Below, in pieces: positions 31,094-38,737 of a DNA stretch of 64,000 nt; position 1 is the stretch's first letter; each line of letters starts with the position of its first letter. The stretch is from Enorma sp964624825 (GTDB taxonomy: Bacteria; Actinomycetota; Coriobacteriia; Coriobacteriales; Coriobacteriaceae). The position numbers and the translations under genes are program-made. Below the pieces are notes generated by a model. It had not been told where the DNA came from and ran no database searches. It worked only from the letters and a program-made list of their open reading frames with translations. The stretch is from the NCBI GenBank assembly GCA_964624825.1, contig CAZUYD010000007.1:1-64000 (forward strand), read 5' to 3'.

Positions 31094-31687
31094 GTGCAGA
31101 AGCTCTATCTCATGCGCCATGGCCAGACCGTCTACAACACGCAGGGCATCATCCAGGGACACTGTGACTCACCGCTTACCGAAGCGGGCATCGCGCAGGC
31201 ACGGGGCGCGGCCTCGTGCCTTCGCGGCCAAGGCGTGTCCCCTACCCTGCTCGCTGCCTCGCCTCTCGGTCGCGCGCAGCAGACACTCGATATCGTCATC
31301 GAGGAGATGCCCGCGTACGGCACGCTTCCCCGCCTCAAGGTTCCCGGTCTCATGGAACGCGACTATGGCGCGTTCGAAGGAAAGCCGGTGGAGCTCTTTC
31401 CGGCAGACCCCTGGAACCCCGGCGATGCCGCCCTTAAACGCGGAGGCGAATCGAATGCCGGTGCGCGCTATCGCATCGTAAGCACGCTTCGCGCGCTCAT
31501 GGAGCGCTGCGACGGCGATGCGCTCGCCGTCTCGCACGGGTCGGTCACCCTCGCCTTCAAAACGGTATGGCAAGCCCATGCGCGATGCGATCAAAACGTC
31601 CCGTTGGGAAATTGCTGCGTGCTCGTGTTTGAATACGACCGGGATGCGCAGACGTTCTCAAATATCGAGATCATGAACGTGACATAG
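31094..31687 (+). CDS. Histidine phosphatase family protein (phosphoglycerate mutase-like)
   Basis: A 197-residue enzyme. The catalytic motif LMRHGQTVYN lies near residue 6, with the phosphohistidine in RHG. The second RHG-type arginine is in ASPLGRAQQT, Glu in LMERDYGAFEG, and the second His in AVSHGSVTLAF. Such proteins remove phosphate from small metabolites or proteins. I start it at GTG 31094 because AAGGAGG lies seven bases upstream; an earlier ATG at 31052 lacks a ribosome site. Confidence 0.88.
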   Translation: MQKLYLMRHGQTVYNTQGIIQGHCDSPLTEAGIAQARGAASCLRGQGVSPTLLAASPLGRAQQTLDIVIEEMPAYGTLPRLKVPGLMERDYGAFEGKPVELFPADPWNPGDAALKRGGESNAGARYRIVSTLRALMERCDGDALAVSHGSVTLAFKTVWQAHARCDQNVPLGNCCVLVFEYDRDAQTFSNIEIMNVT

Positions 31688-31764
31688 CGCCGGGTGCGCT
31701 GCTCGCAGCGCCGAAGATGCCGGCGCGATCGACTTCGGCGCGCTTCCATGGGGCGTGCCGACCG

Positions 31765-33528
31765 CTATCGCCGCTTTCCATGAGAGTTGCGCCAGATCTC
31801 GCGACCGAGCATGAGGGCGAGCACCAGCGCGCACATATAGCCCAGAAACCCGATGACGGGGATGCCGAAGATGACCGGCTCGATGCGCGCGTAATACACC
31901 ACCGACGAACCGATGAACAGGCCGGCTATGACGATGGCCATCGACGCGCGGTCGACGATGCCGCCCACGCGCCGCAGCACCTCATCCGAACCCATGAGCT
32001 CGGTGTTCACCTTGAGCTGGCCGCGCGTGAGCATGCGCGACGCAAGCCCCAGGTACTCAGCAGCCTCGAGCGATCCTTTGGCTGCCCGCACCGCGCCCGT
32101 CGCAAGATCGTCGATCGCCTCCTGAACCCGTTCATAGGAACTCTTCTCGTGCGCGATGTGCAGCTGGATGATCTCGATCATGTTGACTTCGGGCATGTAC
32201 TCGGAAAGCAAGCCCTCAAGCGTGACCATGCCGCGCGCGAACATGGTGATGACGCTGGGCAGCTCGATCTCGTTCTTCCGTGCCAGGTTGATGAGGGATG
32301 AGAGGAACCGCCCGATATCGAGCTCTTTGAGGTCGCGCCCGCCAAAATCCTGCACGATGTAATCGAGGTCGGTCAGAAACGCCGTGTGGTCGATCGCTGC
32401 GGTGTCTCCGCGCGAGATGGCGAAGCGCATGAACGCATCCTTCAACTTGGGGACGTCGTTTTCGGCCACCGCGAAGATGATCTCCTTCACGACCCGCCGG
32501 TCATGCGCGGACATGCGCCCCACCATACCAAGGTCAATGAAGTAGAGCACGCCGCCCGACAATATGATGTTTCCCGCATGGGGATCGGCATGGAAGAAGC
32601 CGTCATCGAGCACCTGCGTGGCGTAGTCATCAACGATTTGCTCGCCCAGCTGTACGAGGTCGTACCCCGCCTTGGTGAGCGCGTCGGGATTGGCGATGGA
32701 GATCCCCTCGATGTAGTCCATCACGACCACGTGCTCGGTGCACAACTTCGGATACGACTGTGGGCACGAGATGCTCGGCGTGCCGCGATGGTTCTCATAG
32801 AACTCATTCAGGTTGCGCGCCTCGACAAGGAAGTTCGTCTCCTCGCGGAACGACTGCCAAAGCTCTTCGACCACTTCGCTCATATCGATGACCTGGTCGG
32901 TCTTGATGAAGCGAGCGAGATGGCGCGCAAGCGAGCGCATGATGTCGATGTCTTGCGCCATAACCTGCTGAGCGCCGGGGCGCTGCACCTTTACGGCGAC
33001 GTCCTCGCCGGTAACAAGGCGCGCGCGATGCACCTGCGCGAGCGAGGCGCTCCCCAGCGGATTCGGATCGACGGCGTCGAACAGCTCCCCGAGCTTCTGC
33101 CCATATTCAGCCTCGAGGCATTCGAGCACCACCGCATAGGGAACCGGGTCGACCTCGGTGCGCAGGCGCCGCAGCTCATCGCAGAAGCGCTGCGGCAGGA
33201 TCTCGGAACGGTTCGCGAGGATCTGACCCATCTTCACGAACATGGGCCCGAGTTCCTCGAGCATCTGACGCAGGCGCACCGGCGTGATGGCGCGCCATAC
33301 CTCGTACCGCCGCACGATGTTGAAGATCTGTGCGATGCGCCGGCGCTTGCCCATGATGGTGAGCTGGTATTTTTCGCTGTCGGCCATCACCTCGGGCTCG
33401 ACGGGCACCTCGTCAACCGCGCGCTCACGGCGCGAGGTCGCGCGCGCGTATGCGAACCGCTCGTCATCGGGCGTGGAGCCCACATCTACCAGTGGCTCTA
33501 CCGGCCTTTTGTTCGCTTCGTGATCCAT
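31765..33528 (-). CDS. ABC1/UbiB (AarF) family atypical kinase
   Basis: A 587-residue protein. It begins with an acidic and basic tail of about 60 residues. The family KxGQ motif follows in LGPMFVKMGQILANRSEILP, then the alanine-rich SASLAQVHRA loop, the ATP lysine in VAVKVQRPG, the catalytic HADPHAGNI and metal-binding IDLGMVGR. Two hydrophobic segments near the C-terminus anchor it in the membrane. UbiB-type kinases support isoprenoid quinone or lipid handling. A GTG at 33537 is an alternative start. It follows the phasin-like gene by 18 bases, a pairing that suggests a shared envelope or lipid role. Confidence 0.92.
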   Translation of the reverse strand: MDHEANKRPVEPLVDVGSTPDDERFAYARATSRRERAVDEVPVEPEVMADSEKYQLTIMGKRRRIAQIFNIVRRYEVWRAITPVRLRQMLEELGPMFVKMGQILANRSEILPQRFCDELRRLRTEVDPVPYAVVLECLEAEYGQKLGELFDAVDPNPLGSASLAQVHRARLVTGEDVAVKVQRPGAQQVMAQDIDIMRSLARHLARFIKTDQVIDMSEVVEELWQSFREETNFLVEARNLNEFYENHRGTPSISCPQSYPKLCTEHVVVMDYIEGISIANPDALTKAGYDLVQLGEQIVDDYATQVLDDGFFHADPHAGNIILSGGVLYFIDLGMVGRMSAHDRRVVKEIIFAVAENDVPKLKDAFMRFAISRGDTAAIDHTAFLTDLDYIVQDFGGRDLKELDIGRFLSSLINLARKNEIELPSVITMFARGMVTLEGLLSEYMPEVNMIEIIQLHIAHEKSSYERVQEAIDDLATGAVRAAKGSLEAAEYLGLASRMLTRGQLKVNTELMGSDEVLRRVGGIVDRASMAIVIAGLFIGSSVVYYARIEPVIFGIPVIGFLGYMCALVLALMLGREIWRNSHGKRR

Positions 33529-33546
33529 ACCTGCCACGTTATGCCG

Positions 33547-33990
33547 TTACGCCTCTGGCGAGGATTCGTCCTTGGTGTCTGCCTCGGTGTCTGCCGCATC
33601 ATCCTCCGACTCGACCGACTCGACGGGAACCTTGACCGCCGCATCGTCAACCGAATCGACAAGCTCGCTCACATGCGCCACGAACGCCGCGCGCTCCGTT
33701 GTGGAAAGCGGGCGAACGCGGGCGACGATGAGCTCGTCTAAGATGCGCTCCGCAACCGTCGCGCCCCGCTCGCCCAACCGATCGGTGATATCACCAAACG
33801 CGCCGCCCGCCTGCTTGAACACATCGGCCATGGAGCGTCCGAAATCACTGTCGGCCGCCTCGCTACGCGCCGCCGCGCCGCGCGCGTTCAAATCATCGAA
33901 GAGCTCCTTGCCCTTGTCCGCTGCAAGCGCTGCGGCGCCCAAGCTCACGTTTACCATGTTGTTGACGAGGTCTTCAAACGTCGTGGCCAT
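33547..33990 (-). CDS. Phasin-like coiled-coil protein
   Basis: A 147-residue protein. The helical N-terminal half (FEDLVNNMVNVSLGAAALAADKGKELFDDL, residues about 5-34) resembles phasin-type or PhaI-like proteins that sit on lipid or polymer surfaces. The middle is amphipathic helix, and the last 40 residues are acidic (SEDDAADTEADTKDESS). The ATG follows GGGAGG. I see no polyhydroxyalkanoate synthase here, so granule function is not implied. The close linkage to the ABC1 kinase suggests a common transcript. Confidence 0.7.
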   Translation of the reverse strand: MATTFEDLVNNMVNVSLGAAALAADKGKELFDDLNARGAAARSEAADSDFGRSMADVFKQAGGAFGDITDRLGERGATVAERILDELIVARVRPLSTTERAAFVAHVSELVDSVDDAAVKVPVESVESEDDAADTEADTKDESSPEA

Positions 33991-34130
33991 AATGCCTCCC
34001 TGCGTTGGCGGGGTGTTCATGCGTCCCCGTATGTTCATTGCTCCCCTTGTACCCCGAATGCCGCCCGCATTACCGACGGGCCGGTGGGACTCACGGCGGC
34101 ACCGCGCCTTCGCCCCGCCCTGCACCAAAG

Positions 34131-34150
34131 CGTGCCGGGACGCCGGCACG
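34131..34150. other. Perfect intergenic hairpin
   Basis: CGTGCCGG and CCGGCACG are 8-bp arms around a GACG loop, between the dipeptidase stop (34226) and the phasin-like start (33990). On the minus strand it is followed by CTTTGG, a poor terminator tail. It could separate the two minus-strand units. Confidence 0.35.
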
Positions 34151-34225
34151 GCGCTCCTATGGCCCATAGGGGTACCTCCGTGCCCTGTCCCTCTTATGGG
34201 AGAAACCGATGCCCAGCTGGTTCGG

Positions 34226-35860
34226 CTACCGCTCGTTGTCAGACATCGCGAAGCCGTTTCTCATCGCGCAACTCGTGGTATAGAGCACCTTCCCGAGCAG
34301 CGCCTCGGTCTTTTCCTTGAGCGTCGCCACAAGAGCATCGTTCGCCTTCGCAAGCAGCGCCGGCACCTCAGCCCCATGGGTCGCGCACGCCGCATCGGTC
34401 TCATGCAGCATCGTGTGCCCCAGCGCGGCCATCTCCTCCTGATACGACCTGACCGCGGCAGAGTTCTCATGGAAACGCGCGTCGGCAAGCGCCGCGATGA
34501 GGCGATTCGCCCAATAGAAGCTCTCGCTCGTCACGCGCGCCGCGGTGTTGCCCACATACGCGGGAAGCTCATCGACGTTCGCATAGAAGGGCACCAAGGC
34601 GTTGAAGGGGTTCGAGCCGAACGCTATCCACTGCACCGCGCGCCATGCCTCCGGCACGTAGGGACGAAGCTGTAGCACGGCGAGCTGGCTGGTTCGGTTG
34701 ATGCCGATGGGACGGTAGCGCCTGCGCGAGGCCGCATCGCCCTTGCTCCCGTACGGGTCGAACGGCGTGCCCTGGTAGTGCGTCGAGAGGACGTCCTTCA
34801 CATCTTCGATCGTGAGCTTTCGGCTCGGCATGCGCGCCCAGGGAATGTCATCGGACTCCGGCCCATAGGCGGCATCCGGTCCATCCCATGCATCCTGCGG
34901 GTTGAAGCAACGCTGCATATACCACGCGCGCGGCGTGTTGTACACATGATCGCCCTCGCTATGGCTGCCGAACGCCTCACGCGGGTTGAAGATGTCGCCC
35001 GCAAGCATGCCCATGCGCACATCGTTGATGAGGTCGAGCGGGGAGCCGTCCACATCGTCTTCGGACGCCTCGCCCTCCTCGCCCATGACGTCGAGCAGGT
35101 CATCATACATGTCGTCGAACATCCCGGGATTGATGAGCGTAAGGTCGAGGTGATGCTCTTCCATCCAGGCACGCAGATCGCTGCTCGCCATGTGCTCGAC
35201 CTGTTCGCCCTCGGCGTCGGCAAGGTCGAAGTAATCGATGCCAAGCTGGTTCGGCATCGTCACATACGCATCATCGGGTACGCGCTTGGCGATCCAGTGA
35301 TGACCGCCGATGGTCTCGAGCCACCAGATCTCGTCCACGTCGGAAAACGCGATGCCGTTCATCTCATAGGTGCCATATTGCTCCAGCAGCGCGCCCAAGC
35401 GGCGCACGCCGTCGCGCGCGCTCGTGATATAGGGGAGCACGAGGGTGACCATGTCCTCTTCACCGATGCCGCCAGGCTGCGCGGGCACGTAGCCTGCCTC
35501 GCCCTCGACGCCTTGAGCGGGCTTGTACCTGACGAGCGGGTCCGCTCCGAGCACGCGCGGATTCGACGTAATGGTCTCGGTCGCGCTCATGCCCACGTTC
35601 AGCGCGTTAAAGCCCGCTGCCGCCCACGGGCCATGGCCGGAAACGGCGTCGGGCACCGCGGTATAGCGCATCGGATTCTCGGGAAGCTCGATGGTGAGGT
35701 GCGAGGCCGTCGAGCTATAGACCCGCGGCTGCTCCTCGGGGGATACCACCGTGAAACGCTTTGGCTCGAACTGACCGTTCGGGGAATCTTCGTTTCTCGC
35801 CACGATGGTTGACCCATCATAGCTCGCATGCTTTCCAATCAAGATGGTCGTACAGGGCAT
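34226..35860 (-). CDS. pepD: C69 family dipeptidase (PepD)
   Basis: A 544-residue Ntn-hydrolase. The N-terminus MPCTTILIGKHASYDGSTIVARNED places Cys3 as the nucleophile that becomes the amino terminus after processing of two residues, as in PepDA. The core motifs NALNVGMSATE, DEIWWLETIGGHHWIAKRVPD and PNQLGIDYFDL are present. It lacks a signal peptide, so it should act in the cytosol on dipeptides. Length is at the upper end for the family. Its 5' region (35861-36082) is divergent from the cold-shock gene. Confidence 0.92.
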   Translation of the reverse strand: MPCTTILIGKHASYDGSTIVARNEDSPNGQFEPKRFTVVSPEEQPRVYSSTASHLTIELPENPMRYTAVPDAVSGHGPWAAAGFNALNVGMSATETITSNPRVLGADPLVRYKPAQGVEGEAGYVPAQPGGIGEEDMVTLVLPYITSARDGVRRLGALLEQYGTYEMNGIAFSDVDEIWWLETIGGHHWIAKRVPDDAYVTMPNQLGIDYFDLADAEGEQVEHMASSDLRAWMEEHHLDLTLINPGMFDDMYDDLLDVMGEEGEASEDDVDGSPLDLINDVRMGMLAGDIFNPREAFGSHSEGDHVYNTPRAWYMQRCFNPQDAWDGPDAAYGPESDDIPWARMPSRKLTIEDVKDVLSTHYQGTPFDPYGSKGDAASRRRYRPIGINRTSQLAVLQLRPYVPEAWRAVQWIAFGSNPFNALVPFYANVDELPAYVGNTAARVTSESFYWANRLIAALADARFHENSAAVRSYQEEMAALGHTMLHETDAACATHGAEVPALLAKANDALVATLKEKTEALLGKVLYTTSCAMRNGFAMSDNER

Positions 35861-36082
35861 GATGCCTCCTTTTTCAGCGCTGGGGTTCCCGGCAACCGAG
35901 GTGCCCGGAGATGAGGATACCGGAAGTGTAGCGAATGGCGCCGCGCCGCTCTATGGGCGCGGGGGAGGCGGCAGAACATTCCCATCGCCATGCGTGAAAC
36001 TTAGGAGTATGATTTCTCATCAGTGTTCGCGCCCGCGGGCACGCTGTTCGCCCCGCAAGGGACGTAGAAGGAAAGGTGCAGC

Positions 36083-36313
36083 ATGGCAACCGGTACAGTC
36101 AAGAAATCTTTCTTCCGCGAGAAGGGCTACGGCTTCATCACACCCGATGAGGCACCCGAGAACGGATACAAATCCGACGTGTTCGTGCATTTCAGCTCCA
36201 TCCAGATGGATGGGTTCAAGACCCTCGACGAGGGCGATCGCGTTGAGTACGAGGTCGGCGAGGGGAAGAAGCCCGGCGAGACCCAGGCGCTGAACGTACG
36301 CAAGATCGGCTAG
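36083..36313 (+). CDS. Cold-shock family nucleic acid-binding protein
   Basis: A 76-residue single cold-shock domain. RNP1 appears as KGYGFIT and RNP2 as VFVHFSS. The sequence has an insertion between them (DEAPENGYKSD) that makes it slightly longer than CspA. It binds single-stranded RNA or DNA and can act as an RNA chaperone. The ATG follows AAGGAAAGG. It is monocistronic, closed by the terminator at 36340-36369, and its 5' region is shared with pepD. Confidence 0.94.
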   Translation: MATGTVKKSFFREKGYGFITPDEAPENGYKSDVFVHFSSIQMDGFKTLDEGDRVEYEVGEGKKPGETQALNVRKIG

Positions 36314-36339
36314 CCTGAAGTAGCATTGAACGGGCACGG

Positions 36340-36369
36340 GGCGCCTGGGGTATCCCAGGCGCCTTTTTT
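36340..36369 (+). terminator. Rho-independent terminator of the cold-shock gene
   Basis: GGCGCCTGGG and CCCAGGCGCC are perfect 10-bp arms around GTAT, followed directly by six T. It lies 27 bases after the stop and also separates the convergent ruvB. Confidence 0.95.
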
Positions 36370-36419
36370 CATGGCTGATGGAGTGGTGACCTCATGCCGG
36401 ATGCGAAATCACCGCGCTT

Positions 36420-37490
36420 CTATGGCTGCGGAATGCTCAGATGGTCGAATGCAGCCGGCGTCGCCATGCGTCCTTGCGGCGTGCGCACGATAAGCCCGCG
36501 CTGCAACAAATATGGCTCGTATACGTCCTCGAGGGTAGACGCGTCCTCGCCCACCGCGCTCGCCAGCGTGGTGAGCCCGACGGCGCGCCCCCGAAACGTT
36601 CGCGCAAGCGTTTCGAGGATGCGAATGTCCATCCAATCGAGGCCGAGTTCATCGATCTCGAAAAACTCGAGCGCCTCGCGCGTGATCGGCAGGTCGATCG
36701 AACCGGTTCCCCGCACCTGCGCGTAATCGCGCACGCGCTTGAGCAGACGGTTCGCCAGCCGAGGCGTGCCGCGCGACCGCGATGCGACCTCCATGGCAGA
36801 ATCTTCATCGATGGAAACACCTAGGATCGTCGCGGAGCGAATCACGATCTGAGCCAAATCGTCAACGGCATAATAATCGAGCCTAAACGAGATGCCGAAC
36901 CGATCGCGCAACGGACCGGTCAGCATGCCCGAGCGCGTCGTGGCCCCCACGAGCGTGAAGCGCGGGATCTCCAAGCGAATCGAGCGTGCCGCCGGACCTT
37001 TGCCGATCACGATATCGAGCGCGAAATCCTCCATGGCGGGATACAAAATCTCCTCGACGGAGCGATTCAGGCGATGGATCTCGTCGATGAACAGCACGTC
37101 ACCCGGCTGAAGGTTGGTGAGAATCGCCGCCAGGTCACCGGTGCGCTCGATGGCAGGGCCAGAGGTGGTTTTGATCTGCGCGCCGAGCTCGTTGGCCAAC
37201 ACGGTGGCGAGCGTCGTCTTCCCTAAGCCGGGAGGACCAGAAAAGATAACGTGGTCGAGCGTCTCACCGCGGCTTTGGGCGGCCTCGATGAGAATGCGCA
37301 GGCTCTGCTTGATGTGCTCCTGCCCGCAGTAATCGTCGAGCCGCTGCGGACGCAGGCTGCGCTCAACGTCCAGGTCATCCGAAGTCAGGCTGCCGGTCAC
37401 GAAGCGATCGCCCTGAGACGCCGCCCCTTGGCCGCCCGCACGCGGGGCGCCCTCCCATAGGTCAGAATCTGCGGCCGCTTCCCACATCAT
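36420..37490 (-). CDS. ruvB: RuvB, Holliday junction branch migration ATPase
   Basis: A 356-residue AAA+ motor. After a variable N-terminal tail of about 40 residues come RPQRLDDYCGQEHIK, Walker A SGPPGLGKTTLA, Walker B LFIDEIHRLN, sensor 1 GATTRSGMLTGPLRDRFG, arginine-finger region SRGTPRLANRLLKR, and a C-terminal winged helix (GLIVRTPQGRMAT). It drives branch migration with RuvA. The ATG overlaps the ruvA stop (ATGA). It is last in ruvCAB, which is controlled by the SOS-type box at 38683. Confidence 0.97.
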   Translation of the reverse strand: MMWEAAADSDLWEGAPRAGGQGAASQGDRFVTGSLTSDDLDVERSLRPQRLDDYCGQEHIKQSLRILIEAAQSRGETLDHVIFSGPPGLGKTTLATVLANELGAQIKTTSGPAIERTGDLAAILTNLQPGDVLFIDEIHRLNRSVEEILYPAMEDFALDIVIGKGPAARSIRLEIPRFTLVGATTRSGMLTGPLRDRFGISFRLDYYAVDDLAQIVIRSATILGVSIDEDSAMEVASRSRGTPRLANRLLKRVRDYAQVRGTGSIDLPITREALEFFEIDELGLDWMDIRILETLARTFRGRAVGLTTLASAVGEDASTLEDVYEPYLLQRGLIVRTPQGRMATPAAFDHLSIPQP

Positions 37491-38101
37491 GTATCCATTC
37501 CCAGTCGCTTCAAGGCTGCTGCAAGTATATCCTCAACCCGCATATCTCGGCCATCGTAGCCATCAAGCGCCAGCTCGGCTTCCTGCGGGCTAAAGCCCAT
37601 CGAGAGCAGGGCGGCGCGGGCATCCTCGAGCGGCGAGGCTGCGCTGGCAAGCGGAAGCTGCCCGGAAACCGAAGGCTCGGCCGTCGCCAACGCGTGGTCT
37701 TTCGCAAGCGCGCCTCGCAGCTCCAAGATAAGGCGCTGAGCGGTCTTCTTCCCCACACCCGGCACCGCCGACATGCCCGCTATGTCTTCTGCCATGACAA
37801 TCGAATAAAGCTGCGACACGGAGTACTTCGAAAGCACCGCTAGCGCAAGACGGGGTCCTACGCTCGAGACCGCGATGAGCCGATCGAACATCGTGCGCTC
37901 TTCGGCCGTGGCGAATCCAAACACCGCAACAGCATCGTTGCCGATCCGCATGCGCGTAAACAGGCGCACCTCCTCGCCAAGGGCGGGCAGCGCCATCGCC
38001 GTCATGGATGATATGCCGACCTCGAACCCGATGCCCGAGACGTCGATGACCGCGAAGGACGGCTGCGCCTCGACCAAGGTTCCGCGTAACTGAGCAATCA
38101 T
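37487..38101 (-). CDS. ruvA: RuvA, Holliday junction DNA-binding subunit
   Basis: A 204-residue protein with the OB-fold domain I (MIAQLRGTLVEAQP...), tandem helix-hairpin-helix motifs (ISSVGPRLALAVLSK-type and VPGVGKKTAQRLILEL) and the flexible linker to domain III (ALLSMGFSPQEAELAL), which contacts RuvB. The ATG at 38101 overlaps the ruvC stop by four bases; the longer frame upstream overlaps ruvC and is not used. GGGGAG lies nine bases upstream. Confidence 0.96.
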   Translation of the reverse strand: MIAQLRGTLVEAQPSFAVIDVSGIGFEVGISSMTAMALPALGEEVRLFTRMRIGNDAVAVFGFATAEERTMFDRLIAVSSVGPRLALAVLSKYSVSQLYSIVMAEDIAGMSAVPGVGKKTAQRLILELRGALAKDHALATAEPSVSGQLPLASAASPLEDARAALLSMGFSPQEAELALDGYDGRDMRVEDILAAALKRLGMDT

Positions 38102-38622
38102 GCGTATGGACTCCCCTTCTCCGTTACGTACGCGCCTCCTGACGCCATGGCGGTGCTCTGCAGATTCGCATGGCAGATGGCACATGCAAGGGCGTCCGCC
38201 GCATGATCGGGTTTTGGGTCATGGTCGAGATGTAGAAGACTTCGCACCATGTAGATAACCTGGTGCTTGTCTGCCGCGCCCGTGCCGACCACCGACTGCT
38301 TTATCTGCATCGGCGTGTACTCCCCCACCTCGACTCCCGCGAGCGAGCATGCGACCAGCGCCGCGCCGCGGGCGTGTGCCGTAGGAATGGCCGAGCGAAC
38401 GTTGGCACCGAAGAAGATGCTCTCGACCGCCGCTGCGTGAGGCTGATACCGATCGACCACCGACACCAACTCATCAACAATGCGCCTAAGGCGTGACGCA
38501 AGATCTACATCAGGGGAGGTGTGGATGCATCCGTAGGCACGGCAACGGCATTCACCGCGCCGTTCCTCGATCACGCCCCACCCGGTATTCGCCAGCCCGG
38601 GATCGATGCCGAGAACGACCAT
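38098..38622 (-). CDS. ruvC: RuvC, Holliday junction resolvase
   Basis: A 174-residue RNase H-fold nuclease. The acidic metal ligands appear as the first Asp in VLGIDPGLANTGWG, Glu in AAVESIFFG, and the two Asp in PKPDHAADALACAICH. The ATG at 38622 follows GGGAGGTG; six upstream codons are possible but less likely. It is first in ruvCAB. A GAAC-N4-GTTC box lies 61 bases upstream of the start. Confidence 0.96.
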   Translation of the reverse strand: MVVLGIDPGLANTGWGVIEERRGECRCRAYGCIHTSPDVDLASRLRRIVDELVSVVDRYQPHAAAVESIFFGANVRSAIPTAHARGAALVACSLAGVEVGEYTPMQIKQSVVGTGAADKHQVIYMVRSLLHLDHDPKPDHAADALACAICHANLQSTAMASGGAYVTEKGSPYA

Positions 38623-38682
38623 GTGCACCTCCCTCGCCACATCCCAGCACGGCGCTACAGACCGCCGCGCTGCGCGATTACC

Positions 38683-38696
38683 CGAACGTTTGTTCT
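38683..38696 (-). promoter_or_regulatory. LexA-type SOS box upstream of ruvCAB
   Basis: On the plus strand CGAAC-GTTT-GTTCT, the Gram-positive LexA pattern CGAAC-N4-GTTC. On the minus strand it lies directly after TATGAT (plus coordinates 38697-38702), a good -10 element, so LexA binding would cover the start point of ruvC transcription. Confidence 0.75.
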
Positions 38697-38737
38697 ATCA
38701 TAGCACAGGGCGGGCTTTACGATGATTCATATCGCAC

